From contig CAWFLL010000004.1 of NCBI GenBank assembly GCA_963816785.1, positions 434,001-498,000 of the forward strand: a stretch of DNA of 64,000 bases, read 5' to 3'. Positions within the stretch are counted from its first letter, which is position 1. Each line of letters starts with the position of its first letter. A program made the translations under genes and the position numbers. Under the pieces are notes generated by a model, which was not told the origin of the DNA, did not search any database, and was given only the letters and a program-made list of their open reading frames with translations. Shown here piece after piece: positions 43,663 to 51,965 of the stretch. Origin of the DNA: VRUE01 sp963816785. GTDB lineage: Bacteria > Actinomycetota > Thermoleophilia > Solirubrobacterales > 70-9.

Positions 43663-44040
43663 GTGGCGACTTCGCCCCAAACTAATAACAGCCTCGACTG
43701 GCAACGTCTTGCAAGGGCTAATACCCACGCCCTCCGCATCTCAATCCTGGAGGTGCTGACGATCGACGGCGGGCGCACCCTCTCGCCCAAGGATCTGAGC
43801 ATCGAGCTGCAGGCACCGCTGAGCACGGTCAACTACCACGTCAGCGAGCTGGCGAAGGCCGAGCTGCTGGAGCTGACCGGGGAAAGGCAGGTGCGCGGTG
43901 CGGTCGAGCACTTCTACCGCCCGGCCTGGCCCACCGGATCCGATGGCGGAGGGCAGAACCACCCCCCGCCCGGCGCGAAGCGGACGACGGGTCTCGAACC
44001 CGCGACCTCGAGCTTGGGAAGCTCGCGCTCTACCAGCTGA
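43663..44040 (+). CDS. ArsR-like winged-helix protein whose end overlaps tRNA-Gly
   Basis: This 125-residue protein has a winged helix: DWQRLARANTHALRISILEVLTIDGG, LSPKDLSIELQAPLSTVNYHVSELAKAELLEL and the wing GAVEHFYRPA. The pattern resembles a family of HTH proteins often seen in Solirubrobacterales. It starts at GTG 43663, 93 bases from the divergent large secreted gene, and may regulate it. The last 40 residues are low complexity, and the final 62 bases lie antisense to tRNA-Gly, so this tail may be recently acquired by stop-codon loss. Confidence 0.72.
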   Translation: MATSPQTNNSLDWQRLARANTHALRISILEVLTIDGGRTLSPKDLSIELQAPLSTVNYHVSELAKAELLELTGERQVRGAVEHFYRPAWPTGSDGGGQNHPPPGAKRTTGLEPATSSLGSSRSTS

Positions 44041-44051
44041 GCTACGTCCGC
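43979..44051 (-). tRNA. tRNA-Gly (anticodon CCC)
   Basis: On the minus strand: acceptor GCGGACG pairs with CGTCCGC followed by the discriminator T, as usual for bacterial tRNA-Gly. The D arm is GCTCAGCTGGTAGAGC. The anticodon arm CGAGC-TTCCCAA-GCTCG gives CCC. The T arm is CGGGTTCGAGACCCG. Length 73; CCA not encoded. It overlaps the end of a plus-strand HTH gene. Confidence 0.95.
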
Positions 44052-44102
44052 GCGCTGAGGGATTCTAGGCGGAGTCGCTGCAGCCGGCTCTACCCTGGGC
44101 AG

Positions 44103-44741
44103 GTGGCTGACGCGGCCGGGCACGGTCATTCACACGGTCTCGTCGACGCGAGCATCAAGCGCTCGCGGGAGGGACTGTGGGCCGTCGGCATCTCGCTCGC
44201 GGTCCTCGGGCTCACGGCGCTCGCACAGCTCGCCATCTTCGTCGCAAGCGGCAGCATCGCCCTCCTCGCCGACCTCGTTCACAACTTCGGCGATGCGGCC
44301 ACGGCGGTCCCGCTTGGCATCGCATTCCTGCTCCGCTCCGAGCGCGCCGAGCGCTGGGCCGGCCTGTTCGTGGTGGCGGCGATCTTCATCTCGGCGTGCG
44401 TCGCGGGCGTCGAGGCGGTATCCCGCCTCCTCCATCCTGAGGCGCCCACCCATCTGCTCGCCCTGGCGCTCGCCGGGCTGATCGGGTTCCTCGGCAACTG
44501 GATCGCCGCCGGCATCCGGACCCGGGCCGGGAGGCGGCTCGAGAGCCCGGCGCTGATCGCCGATGGAAACCATGCCCGGGCCGACTCCTTCGTCAGCCTC
44601 GCGGTGGTCGCCAGCGCCGCCGTCGTCGCGGTCGGCGTCCCCGTCGCGGACCCGCTGATCGGCCTCGGAATCACCGCGGTCATCCTCAGGATCACCTGGG
44701 ACTCGTGGCGAACGGTCCGCGGCCACGATCACAGCCTCTGA
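44103..44741 (+). CDS. CDF family cation transporter without the C-terminal domain
   Basis: This 212-residue protein has a His-rich head (GHGHSHG) and six membrane helices with the two metal-site motifs LLADLVHNFGDA and DGNHARADSFVS (HxxxD each). Typical CDF exporters (about 300 residues) add a cytoplasmic dimerisation domain; here the protein stops after the sixth helix with RGHDHSL. Zinc, iron or cobalt/nickel efflux is likely. GTG 44103 has TACCCT six bases upstream, so it is probably leaderless. Confidence 0.9.
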   Translation: MADAAGHGHSHGLVDASIKRSREGLWAVGISLAVLGLTALAQLAIFVASGSIALLADLVHNFGDAATAVPLGIAFLLRSERAERWAGLFVVAAIFISACVAGVEAVSRLLHPEAPTHLLALALAGLIGFLGNWIAAGIRTRAGRRLESPALIADGNHARADSFVSLAVVASAAVVAVGVPVADPLIGLGITAVILRITWDSWRTVRGHDHSL

Positions 44742-44768
44742 CCGGCGGCCCGATCTAACCTTGACCAG

Positions 44769-45284
44769 ATGAGCGCTCGCGCCCTGCTCGCCTTCCTTGC
44801 CGTCCTCGGCGTCATCGGCCTGCTCGGCTTCGGGCTGCTGAGCAAGGGAGAGGCGAACATAGCCGTCGGCGACCCGGCTCCCGACCGGGTGCTGCCGGCC
44901 CTCGAGGGCGACGGGCAGGGCTCGATCGCCGACTATCGCGGCCGCTGGGTGCTGGTCAACCTGTGGGCGTCCTGGTGCGATCCGTGCCGCGAGGAGGCGC
45001 CGGAGCTGGAGCGCTTCTCGCGGCGACATCCGGACCTGACCGTGCTCGGCATCAACGTGCAGGACAACAGCGACGACGCCCTCGCGTTCGTGGGGGAGCA
45101 CCGGCTCACCTATCCCCAGCTGCGCTCGGTCGGCGACGAGCGGAGCGTGGCCTTCGGCTCGACCGGCGTCCCCGAGAACTTCCTCGTCGACCCCTCCGGC
45201 CGCCTGGCGCTGATCTGGCGCGGCCCGGTCGACGAGGAATTCCTCTCCGAGCGGGTCGTCCCGGTCTTGGGGGAAGCCCGATGA
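44769..45284 (+). CDS. ccmG: CcmG/DsbE-type thioredoxin
   Basis: This 171-residue protein has an N-terminal membrane anchor (RALLAFLAVLGVIGLLGFGLL) and a TlpA-like domain with LVNLWASWCDPCREEAPELE (CxxC), GINVQDNSDDALAFV and GVPENFLVDPSG (cis-Pro). It reduces apocytochrome c thiols before haem attachment. The stop overlaps the ccmH start. TAACCT at 44756-44761, seven bases before the ATG, points to a leaderless transcript. ccmE and ccmF lie 6 kb away on the other strand. Confidence 0.92.
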   Translation: MSARALLAFLAVLGVIGLLGFGLLSKGEANIAVGDPAPDRVLPALEGDGQGSIADYRGRWVLVNLWASWCDPCREEAPELERFSRRHPDLTVLGINVQDNSDDALAFVGEHRLTYPQLRSVGDERSVAFGSTGVPENFLVDPSGRLALIWRGPVDEEFLSERVVPVLGEAR

Positions 45285-45742
45285 CGCGCACGGTCCTCGT
45301 GGTCGCGGTGGTGTTGATCGCGGCCGCTTCGCCCGCGGCCGCGGCCGCGCCGCAGACCAGCCTCGCCGACGTCGAAGACGAGGTGATGTGCCCGATCTGC
45401 GGCACCCTGCTCGAGCTGTCTGAATCGCCGCAGGCCGAGCGGGAGCGGGTCTTCATCTCCGATCTGATCGCGGAAGGAAGGACGAAGGCGGAGATCAAGG
45501 ACGAATTGGTCGCCGAGTACGGGAACGGGGCTCTGGCCCTGCCGGAGGGCAGCGGATTCCAGCTCTCCGCCTACGTCGTCCCGGCTCTCGCCTTCCTGCT
45601 CGCGGCGGTCGCCGTGGCGATCAGCATCGGGCGCTGGCGGGGCCGCTCGGGGCCGTCCGGGCGCGACGGCGGCCCGACGGCGGCGCCATCCGGCGAGGAG
45701 GCCGAGCGCCTCGAGGCCGACCTCGCCCGCTACGACCTCTGA
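45281..45742 (+). CDS. ccmH: CcmH-type cytochrome c maturation protein
   Basis: This 153-residue protein has a signal peptide (TRTVLVVAVVLIAAASPAAAAAP), the CcmH redox motif EVMCPICGTLLELSESPQAERERVFI (CPxC) and a membrane helix (LSAYVVPALAFLLAAVAVAISI), then a charged cytoplasmic tail (GEEAERLEADLARYDL). With CcmG it keeps the CXXCH cysteines reduced. Usual motif is LRCxxCQ; here MCPICG. It overlaps ccmG and converges with the MinD-like gene. Confidence 0.92.
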   Translation: MTRTVLVVAVVLIAAASPAAAAAPQTSLADVEDEVMCPICGTLLELSESPQAERERVFISDLIAEGRTKAEIKDELVAEYGNGALALPEGSGFQLSAYVVPALAFLLAAVAVAISIGRWRGRSGPSGRDGGPTAAPSGEEAERLEADLARYDL

Positions 45743-46380
45743 TCATCCAGCGCGCCGGGCTCGACCATGCCGTCGACAACGCCCCGCAGCCGCCGCGGGA
45801 GCCGGGACCTGGAGCAGGCCAGAACCTTGTCGGCGTGGGGCGCCGTGGCGAGGAGGGAGCTCTGGTCATCGAGCGCCGGCCCGTCGAGGATGACGACGTC
45901 GTAGGCGTCGCGCAGTTTTTCGATCGCGTGGCGGAAGCTCTCGGACGCCAGCAGCACCGGCCCGAGGCCGGTCGCGTTCCCGGCCACGATGCAGACCAGG
46001 GGCGCGGCGGCCAGCGTCGATCCCGGCCCCGCGAGGATCGCGGCCTGGAGGATCTCCGGCGCCTCTGCCTCGTGCGCCAGGTACTCGGCGAAACCCGGAG
46101 CCGCATCGAGGCCGAGCCTTGCCGCCAAGCTCGGCCGGGCGAGATCGCACTCCAGCAGGGCGGCCTTCCGGCCGCCGGCAGCGGCCGCCGCCGCCATCCC
46201 CACCGCGACCTCCGACCCCTCCTCATCTCCGGTCACGAGCACGACACCGGAGCCGATCTCGGACCAGAGCTGCAGGAATGCCTCGAGGCCGGCCCTGTCG
46301 AGCGAGCCCGGCCTGCCGTCCTCCCCCCGCCCCTCCGGAATCCGGGCCAGCAGCGGTGGCGTCCGGCGGCGCCAGGCCAT
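45730..46380 (-). CDS. MinD/BY-kinase-like protein lacking the Walker A lysine
   Basis: This 216-residue protein resembles CpsD/MinD ATPases. The Walker A position reads VLVTGDEEGSEVAVGMAAA with no Lys. Walker A' survives as LLECDLARPSLAARLGL and Walker B as DVVILDGPALDD. The middle, APGFAEYLAHEAEAPEIL, also fits BY-kinases. Without the lysine, ATP hydrolysis is doubtful. There is no Tyr-rich tail. ATG 46380 overlaps the argS stop (TGATG), so its translation is coupled to argS. Possibly a pseudo-ATPase. Confidence 0.72.
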   Translation of the reverse strand: MAWRRRTPPLLARIPEGRGEDGRPGSLDRAGLEAFLQLWSEIGSGVVLVTGDEEGSEVAVGMAAAAAAGGRKAALLECDLARPSLAARLGLDAAPGFAEYLAHEAEAPEILQAAILAGPGSTLAAAPLVCIVAGNATGLGPVLLASESFRHAIEKLRDAYDVVILDGPALDDQSSLLATAPHADKVLACSRSRLPRRLRGVVDGMVEPGALDDQRS

Positions 46381-48035
46381 CACATCCGCTCGGGGGCGGA
46401 GACGCCGAGGAGCCCGAGCGAGCTCGCGATCGTCCGCATTGTCAGCAGGCACAGCGCCAGCCGCGCCTGCTCGACTCCCTCGCCCTCGGCGCCGACCACC
46501 TGGCAGTCGCGGTAGAAGGCATGGAAGTCTGCCGCCACCGCGGTCGAGTAGGTGCAGATGCGGTGCGGGGCCCGGCGCTCGGCGGCCTCGCGAACCTCGT
46601 CTGGGAACTCCAGGAGCCGCTTGATCAGGGCCTTCTCGGCGGGCTCGAGGGCGACGTCCGGCACGACGTCTGCCGCGGCATCCGGTGCGACGCCCGCCTC
46701 GGACTCTGCCTTGCGGAGGATGCTCGCGATCCGGGCGTGGGCGTACTGGACGTAGTAGACCGGGTTGTCGCTGGACTCGCGCCGGGCCAGCTCGACATCG
46801 AGGTCGACGGTGGTGTCATGGCTGCGCCAGAGCATGAACCAGCGCGCCGCGTCGACCCCGATCTCGTCGACCAGCTCGTCGAGGGTGACGAACTCGCCGC
46901 TGCGCTTCGACATCTGGGCCCGCTCGCCCGCTTCGACGAGGTGGACCAGCCTCATGATCAGCGTCTCGAGGACCTCGGGGTCCGCCCCCAGCGCCGCCAC
47001 CACCGAGCGCAGGCGCGGCGCGTATCCGTGATGATCGGCGCCGAGCACGTCGATCAGCCGGTCGAAGCCGCGCTCGAGCTTGTCCCAGTGGTAGGCGACA
47101 TCGGCGGCGAGGTAGGTCGGCTCGCCGTCGGCGCGGATCAGGACCCGGTCCTTGTCGTCGCCGAAATCGGTGCTGCGCAGCCATAGCGCCCCGTTGCTCC
47201 TGTAGCTGTGACCCTCCTCCTCGAGCTTGGCGAGCGCCGCATCGACCTCGCCGCTGGCGTAGAGGTCGCGCTCGGAGAACCAGGTGTCGAAGTTGACCCC
47301 GAAGCGGTCGAGCGTCTGCCTCACTTCCTCGAGCGTCAGCTCGACGGCGCGCCGCCCGAGGGCGTCGGTGTCGCTCGGGTCGATGCCCTCCGACCGGAGC
47401 CGCTCCGCCAGCCGTTCGACGTGGGGGCCCTGATAGCCGTCCTCCGGCGGCTCCGAGGAACCGATCAGCGCCGCGAGCGAGGCCGCGAACCGATCCACCT
47501 GCCCGCCCGCGTCGTTGACGTAGTACTCGCGCTCGACCTCGTGCCCGACCGCCTTCAGCAGGCGGACGAGGGAGTCGCCATAGGCCGCGTGGCGGCCTCC
47601 GCCGACGTGGAGCGGGCCGGTTGGGTTGGCCGACACGAACTCGACCAGGATCCGTTCCGGCGCACTGGTCGGGACCGGCCCGAGGCCCTCCCCGGCCTCC
47701 CCGAGGCGCGCCATCGCGCGCCGGTACCAGGCGTCGGACAGGAAGAGGTTGACGAATCCCGGCCCGGCCACCTCGACCCGATCGACGCTCCCGCTCGCGC
47801 CCAGATCGCGCTCCAGCTCATCGCGGAGGCGCGCGGCGACCTCGCGCGGTGCTTCGCCCAGCGGGGCGGCGAGCAGCATCGCCGCGTTCGAGCTGTAGTC
47901 GCCCAACTCGGGCTTCGGCGGCCTGTCGAGCGACGGCTCGGGGCTGGTCGCCTCGCCGTCGCGCAGGGCGCGCGCTGCCTGGTTGACTGCCGAGCGCAGC
48001 TCGGCGATCGAGTCGGTCACGGTCACCATCAGCAT
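46380..48035 (-). CDS. argS: Arginyl-tRNA synthetase
   Basis: This 551-residue class I synthetase has an N-terminal additional domain (about 1-105), the HIGH-like motif SANPTGPLHVGGGRHAAYGD, a KMSKS-like AQMSKRSGEF and a C-terminal DALR anticodon-binding domain ending in SSLGLLGVSAPERM. Start ATG 48035 or 48029 (VTVTDSIAEL). It charges tRNA-Arg. The downstream MinD-like gene is translationally coupled to it. Confidence 0.96.
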   Translation of the reverse strand: MLMVTVTDSIAELRSAVNQAARALRDGEATSPEPSLDRPPKPELGDYSSNAAMLLAAPLGEAPREVAARLRDELERDLGASGSVDRVEVAGPGFVNLFLSDAWYRRAMARLGEAGEGLGPVPTSAPERILVEFVSANPTGPLHVGGGRHAAYGDSLVRLLKAVGHEVEREYYVNDAGGQVDRFAASLAALIGSSEPPEDGYQGPHVERLAERLRSEGIDPSDTDALGRRAVELTLEEVRQTLDRFGVNFDTWFSERDLYASGEVDAALAKLEEEGHSYRSNGALWLRSTDFGDDKDRVLIRADGEPTYLAADVAYHWDKLERGFDRLIDVLGADHHGYAPRLRSVVAALGADPEVLETLIMRLVHLVEAGERAQMSKRSGEFVTLDELVDEIGVDAARWFMLWRSHDTTVDLDVELARRESSDNPVYYVQYAHARIASILRKAESEAGVAPDAAADVVPDVALEPAEKALIKRLLEFPDEVREAAERRAPHRICTYSTAVAADFHAFYRDCQVVGAEGEGVEQARLALCLLTMRTIASSLGLLGVSAPERM

Positions 48036-48070
48036 CGTATGAGCCAGGGCAGGGGCGGGGTACGCTGGCT

Positions 48071-48130
48071 CGTGAGCGGAGCGAGCAAGCGTGCATATCT
48101 GATTCCTCGCGCAGCGAGCGAACGCGAAAC
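48071..48130 (+). repeat. Dispersed intergenic repeat, copy 1
   Basis: This stretch of about 60 bases lies immediately before the phosphoesterase gene. It contains GTGAGCG, GAGCGAGC, GCATATCTGATTC and TCGCGCAGCGAGCGAA in order. The same blocks, in the same order and spacing, recur on the minus strand at 58541-58611, right before the ABC transporter ATPase gene. Both copies end a few bases before a start codon. Confidence 0.7.
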
Positions 48131-48136
48131 TAAGGT

Positions 48137-48880
48137 GTGTTCGTGCGCGTCGCGGTGATCGCCGACATCCACTCCAACCTGGCCGCCCTCGAGGGCTCCC
48201 TCGCGGACATCGACGAGGCCGATATCGAGGAGATCTGGTGCCTCGGAGACGTCGTCGGCTATGGCCCCGAGCCCGACGCCTGCGCCGAGCTGATCCGTGA
48301 GCGGTGCGCTCTGTGCCTGGCGGGAAACCACGACCTCGCCGTGCTCGGCGATCTCGAGATCGAGGCGTTCTCGGAGACCGCGGCGAAGGCGGTCACCTGG
48401 ACGCGGGAGATCATCGGCGAGGAGACAGTGGAGTTCCTGCGCGGGTTGGAGCCGGTCGGTCGTCGCGACGGGGTGGCGCTCTACCACGCCTCCCCCCGCG
48501 ACCCGATCTGGGAGTACGTCCTTACCGGTGAGCAGGCGGACGCCTGCCTCGATGCCCAGGCCGAGCGGATCTGCCTGATCGGCCACTCCCACGTCGCCCT
48601 CTTCTTCACGCGGCTCGACGGCGCCCGCGGCAGCGTCCGCGGGGCCCAGGCCAGCGACGGGGCCCTGCTCGACGTCGGCGGGGGCAAGTGGCTGGTCAAT
48701 CCCGGCAGCGTCGGCCAGCCCCGCGACGGCGACCCGAGGGCAGCCTGGCTGGCACTCGACACCGAGGCCGAGACCGCCCGCTTCCACCGCGTCGAGTACG
48801 ACGTCGAGCGGACCGCGGCCTCGATCGCCGCCGCCGATCTGCCGAAACCACTCGCCGATCGCCTCTTCGTCGGCCATTGA
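48137..48880 (+). CDS. Metallophosphoesterase (YfcE/MJ0936-like)
   Basis: This 247-residue protein has the five metallophosphoesterase blocks: IADIHSNLAALE, CLGDVVGYGP, CLAGNHDLAV, YHASPRDP and IGHSHVALF, then VNPGSVGQPRDGDPRAAW. It would hydrolyse phosphodiesters with two metal ions; the substrate could be a cyclic nucleotide. GTG 48137 or GTG 48143. It starts just after the dispersed repeat at 48071. Confidence 0.9.
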   Translation: MFVRVAVIADIHSNLAALEGSLADIDEADIEEIWCLGDVVGYGPEPDACAELIRERCALCLAGNHDLAVLGDLEIEAFSETAAKAVTWTREIIGEETVEFLRGLEPVGRRDGVALYHASPRDPIWEYVLTGEQADACLDAQAERICLIGHSHVALFFTRLDGARGSVRGAQASDGALLDVGGGKWLVNPGSVGQPRDGDPRAAWLALDTEAETARFHRVEYDVERTAASIAAADLPKPLADRLFVGH

Positions 48881-48932
48881 CGTGTGGATGCAGGCTGATT
48901 TTGCTCTTAGGGCCGTTCTCTAGACTCGCCGA

Positions 48933-49529
48933 GTGATGGGTCGCCTGGCCAGAACATCGATCGCTGCCGCCCTCGCCGCCCTTGCCGTGGCGGCCCTGTC
49001 CTCCTGCGGCGAGGAAGACGCCAAGCTGCTTCCCGGCGAGACCGCGCGGGAGATCACCGCAAACCTCGACTCGGTTCAGCAGTTGGCCGACGAAGGCGAC
49101 TGCCTCGGGGCCGAAAGCGCGGCGATGCAGGTGAGCGAACAGATCGAGGCGCTGAGCGGGGTCGACCAGAAGCTGAAGCAGGCGCTTCGCGATGGCGCCA
49201 ACCGCCTCAACGAAGTCGTCGATGAATGCGAAGGGGAAAGCGAAGAAGCGGTTGCCCCGGCCGAGATCCCGACCGAGGAAGAAAACGAAGAAGAGCCCGA
49301 CCGGGCGGCCGCCAAGAAGGAAGAAAAGGAAGAGGAAAAGGCTGAAAAGAAGCAGGAAAAGGAGGAACGGAAGGAAGAAAAGGCCCCGCCGCCCGCCGCC
49401 GCGCCTCCGTCGGGAGAACAGGGCCCTCCCGAGACGCCGCCCGGTCAAACCCCGCCCGCCCAGGAAGAAGCCCCGTCTGGCGGGGTCGAACCGGCGAGCC
49501 CGGTGGAAGGCCAGCAGGGTCAGCAGTGA
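48933..49529 (+). CDS. Glu/Lys-rich lipoprotein
   Basis: This 198-residue protein has a lipoprotein signal (RTSIAAALAALAVAALSSCGEE). Residues 27-100 form a helical region (TAREITANLDSVQQLADEGDCL and QKLKQALRDGANRLNEVVDEC). Residues 105-150 are almost only Glu and Lys and should form a highly charged coil, followed by a Pro/Ala-rich tail. TAGACT lies six bases before GTG 48933 (leaderless). The stop overlaps the kinase start, so it is probably the kinase's partner, sensor or substrate. Confidence 0.78.
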   Translation: MMGRLARTSIAAALAALAVAALSSCGEEDAKLLPGETAREITANLDSVQQLADEGDCLGAESAAMQVSEQIEALSGVDQKLKQALRDGANRLNEVVDECEGESEEAVAPAEIPTEEENEEEPDRAAAKKEEKEEEKAEKKQEKEERKEEKAPPPAAAPPSGEQGPPETPPGQTPPAQEEAPSGGVEPASPVEGQQGQQ

Positions 49530-50728
49530 TGGAGGCCGGGGTCCTATCCGGGCGCTATGAGATCGACGGGCGGCTCGGCTCTGGCGGGATGTCGACCGTC
49601 CACAGGGCGACCGACCGCATCCTCGAGCGCACCGTCGCGGTCAAGATCCTCGCCGAGCACCTCTCAGACGACGAGCGCTTCGTCGCCCGCTTCCGCCGCG
49701 AGGCGCTGGCCGTTGCCAAACTGATCCACCCCAACATCGTCCAGGTCTACGACACGGGGATCGACCAGGGGCGCCACTACATCGTGATGGAGTTCGTCGA
49801 GGGGCGCTCGGGGGCCCAGATCCTGCAACGGCAGGGCCCGCTCGAGCCGATGGCGGCCGCGGAGATCGGGATCCAGGCCTGCGCCGGCCTCGACTACGCC
49901 CACCGGCGGGGAATCATCCACCGCGACGTCAAGCCGGGCAACCTGATGATCGTCGGCGGTCCGCTCGGAGGCGGCGAGATGGCGGTCAAACTGACCGACT
50001 TCGGGATCGCGCGGGCGATCGAACAGACGCGGATCACCCAGGTCGGCTCGGTGGTCGGCACCGCCGCCTACCTCTCGCCCGAGCAGGTTCGTGGCGAGGA
50101 GGCGACCCCGGCCACTGACGTCTACGCGCTCGGCGTCGTCCTCTACCAGTTCCTGACCGGACGGCTCCCCTACGAGGGCTCGACACTCGCCGAGCTGGCG
50201 GTGCGCCAGCAAAACGAGCGGCCGCTGCCGCCCAGCACCTACAACGACGAGGTGCCGGAGCCGCTCGGCGGGGCTGTGCTGCGGGCCCTGGAGGGCGACC
50301 CCGGAAGGCGGTATGCGAGCGCGGACGAGTTCGCCGGCGGCCTGCGGCTCGGCCTCGAAGGCGAGGACGTGACCCTGCCGCTGGGCGAGGGCACGCCTCC
50401 GACCCACGTGCTCGGCGGCGAGACTGCGACCCGCCGGCTCGACCAGACCGGTCGCACCGAGTACCGGCCGGTCCCCCCGCCGCCTCCTCGCGAGGTGACG
50501 CCGCCGCCCCCGCCGCCCGCGGCACCTGCCCGGCGAGGCGCTTTCTCCCGCTTCACCAGGTTCGTCCTGGCGCTTGTGGCCCTGGTCCTGATCGCCGCCG
50601 CGGTCGCAACCGCGGTGATCATCGCCACCGATCGCGCCAGCGGCGTCAAGGCGACCGAAGTGGCCGGGGACTCGGTCGATCGCGTCGTTGAAGAGTTCAA
50701 AGAACTCGTCGAAAAGAACACCGAATGA
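49526..50728 (+). CDS. Membrane Ser/Thr protein kinase without PASTA domains
   Basis: This 400-residue PknB-like kinase has a G-loop GRLGSGGMSTVHRAT, the ATP lysine in TVAVKIL, catalytic HRDVKPGNLM, DFGIARA, and the P+1 region GTAAYLSPEQVRG. After a Pro-rich linker it has one membrane helix (FVLALVALVLIAAAVATAVII) and only about 35 outer residues (SVDRVVEEFKELVEKNTE), with no PASTA repeats. GTG 49526 (or ATG 49529) overlaps the stop of the lipoprotein gene. Confidence 0.93.
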   Translation: MMEAGVLSGRYEIDGRLGSGGMSTVHRATDRILERTVAVKILAEHLSDDERFVARFRREALAVAKLIHPNIVQVYDTGIDQGRHYIVMEFVEGRSGAQILQRQGPLEPMAAAEIGIQACAGLDYAHRRGIIHRDVKPGNLMIVGGPLGGGEMAVKLTDFGIARAIEQTRITQVGSVVGTAAYLSPEQVRGEEATPATDVYALGVVLYQFLTGRLPYEGSTLAELAVRQQNERPLPPSTYNDEVPEPLGGAVLRALEGDPGRRYASADEFAGGLRLGLEGEDVTLPLGEGTPPTHVLGGETATRRLDQTGRTEYRPVPPPPPREVTPPPPPPAAPARRGAFSRFTRFVLALVALVLIAAAVATAVIIATDRASGVKATEVAGDSVDRVVEEFKELVEKNTE

Positions 50729-50759
50729 GGTCGGTACAAGCCGTTCGGAGGGCAACCCC

Positions 50760-51965
50760 TCAATCAGCCGAATAGGGTGATCCGCCGCCCAGGATGTGGG
50801 AGCTGTACTGGTCGAATGTGCCGGCTTGGATTGCGGTGCGGGCGTTGGTGACGAGGTGGTGCATGAAGGTGAGGTTGTGAAGGCAGAGGAGGCGAACGGC
50901 GGTCAGCTCTTCGGCCCGCGAGAGGTAGGAGAGGTAGTCGCGGTCGTGGCGGGTACAGGCGTCGCAGGGACACCCCTCGACCAGCTGCCCGCGGTCCCCC
51001 TCCCAGCCGGACTTGCGCAGGTCGAGGCGGAAGCGTTGAGCGGAGTCCGGGACCAGCGCGGTGCCATGGCGGGCGAGACGGGTGGGTATCGCGCAGTCGA
51101 AGACGTCGAGGCCGAGGGCGATCCCCGCGAGCAGGTCGTCGATGTCGCCGATCCCGAGCAGGTGCTTGGGCGCCGCCTCCGGCAGGAGCGGCGCGGTCAG
51201 CTCGAGGACGCCGCGCATCTCCTCCTTGTCGCGCCCCAGCGTGCCCCCGATCGCGATCCCGTCGACCGCCGCCTCCGAGACGGCCTGCGCCGAGGAGCGC
51301 CGCAGGTCCTCGTGGACCCCGCCCTGGACGATCCCGAACACGGCCTGGCGGGCCGGGCCCCGCCCCTTGTGCCACTCCAGGCAGCGGCCGAGCCAGCGAT
51401 GCGTCCGCTCCATCGAGCGGGCGGTGTACTCGCGGTCGGCGTGGTAGGGGGTGCACTCGTCGAAGGCGAGCGCGATGTCGGAGCCGAGCTTCGCCTGCAC
51501 CTCCATCGAGACCTCGGGGGAGATGAACAGGGTGGCCCCGTCGCGGTAGGAGCGGAACCGGGCCCCGTCCTCGTCGATCGAGACGACCGACCCGTGCCCC
51601 CCGCCGGGCCTGCCGCTCCCCTTGACCTCGTCGGCGACGCCGCCGTGCGCCAGCGAGAAAACCTGAAAGCCGCCTGAGTCGGTCACCAGCGCCCGCTGCC
51701 AGCCCATGAAGCCGTGCAGCCCCTCGGCGGCGGCGATCCGGTCCGGCCCCGGTGAGACGAACAGGTGGTAGGTGTTCCCCAGGACCAGCTCGTAGCCGAT
51801 CTCGGCGACCTCATGGGAGTCGAGCGAGCGCACCGTGCCCTTGGTGGCGAGCGGTATGAATGCGGGCGTCGACACCGGGCCGTGCGCGGTCTGCAGCACC
51901 CCCGCCCTGGCCGCCCCGTCGCGGGCGCCGATCTCGAACCTCAGGCGCTGCGGCTCAAGCCTCAT
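50760..51965 (-). CDS. tgt: tRNA-guanine transglycosylase
   Basis: This 401-residue enzyme swaps G34 of GUN tRNAs for a queuosine precursor. Motifs: TPAFIPLATKGTVRSL, LVTDSGGFQVFSL, the nucleophile region DVFDCAIPTRLARHG, and the zinc site CPCDACTRH with a later His in LCLHNLTFMHH. Its N-terminus overlaps gpmI by 11 bases. No queuosine synthesis gene (queC-F) is in this window. Confidence 0.95.
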   Translation of the reverse strand: MRLEPQRLRFEIGARDGAARAGVLQTAHGPVSTPAFIPLATKGTVRSLDSHEVAEIGYELVLGNTYHLFVSPGPDRIAAAEGLHGFMGWQRALVTDSGGFQVFSLAHGGVADEVKGSGRPGGGHGSVVSIDEDGARFRSYRDGATLFISPEVSMEVQAKLGSDIALAFDECTPYHADREYTARSMERTHRWLGRCLEWHKGRGPARQAVFGIVQGGVHEDLRRSSAQAVSEAAVDGIAIGGTLGRDKEEMRGVLELTAPLLPEAAPKHLLGIGDIDDLLAGIALGLDVFDCAIPTRLARHGTALVPDSAQRFRLDLRKSGWEGDRGQLVEGCPCDACTRHDRDYLSYLSRAEELTAVRLLCLHNLTFMHHLVTNARTAIQAGTFDQYSSHILGGGSPYSAD

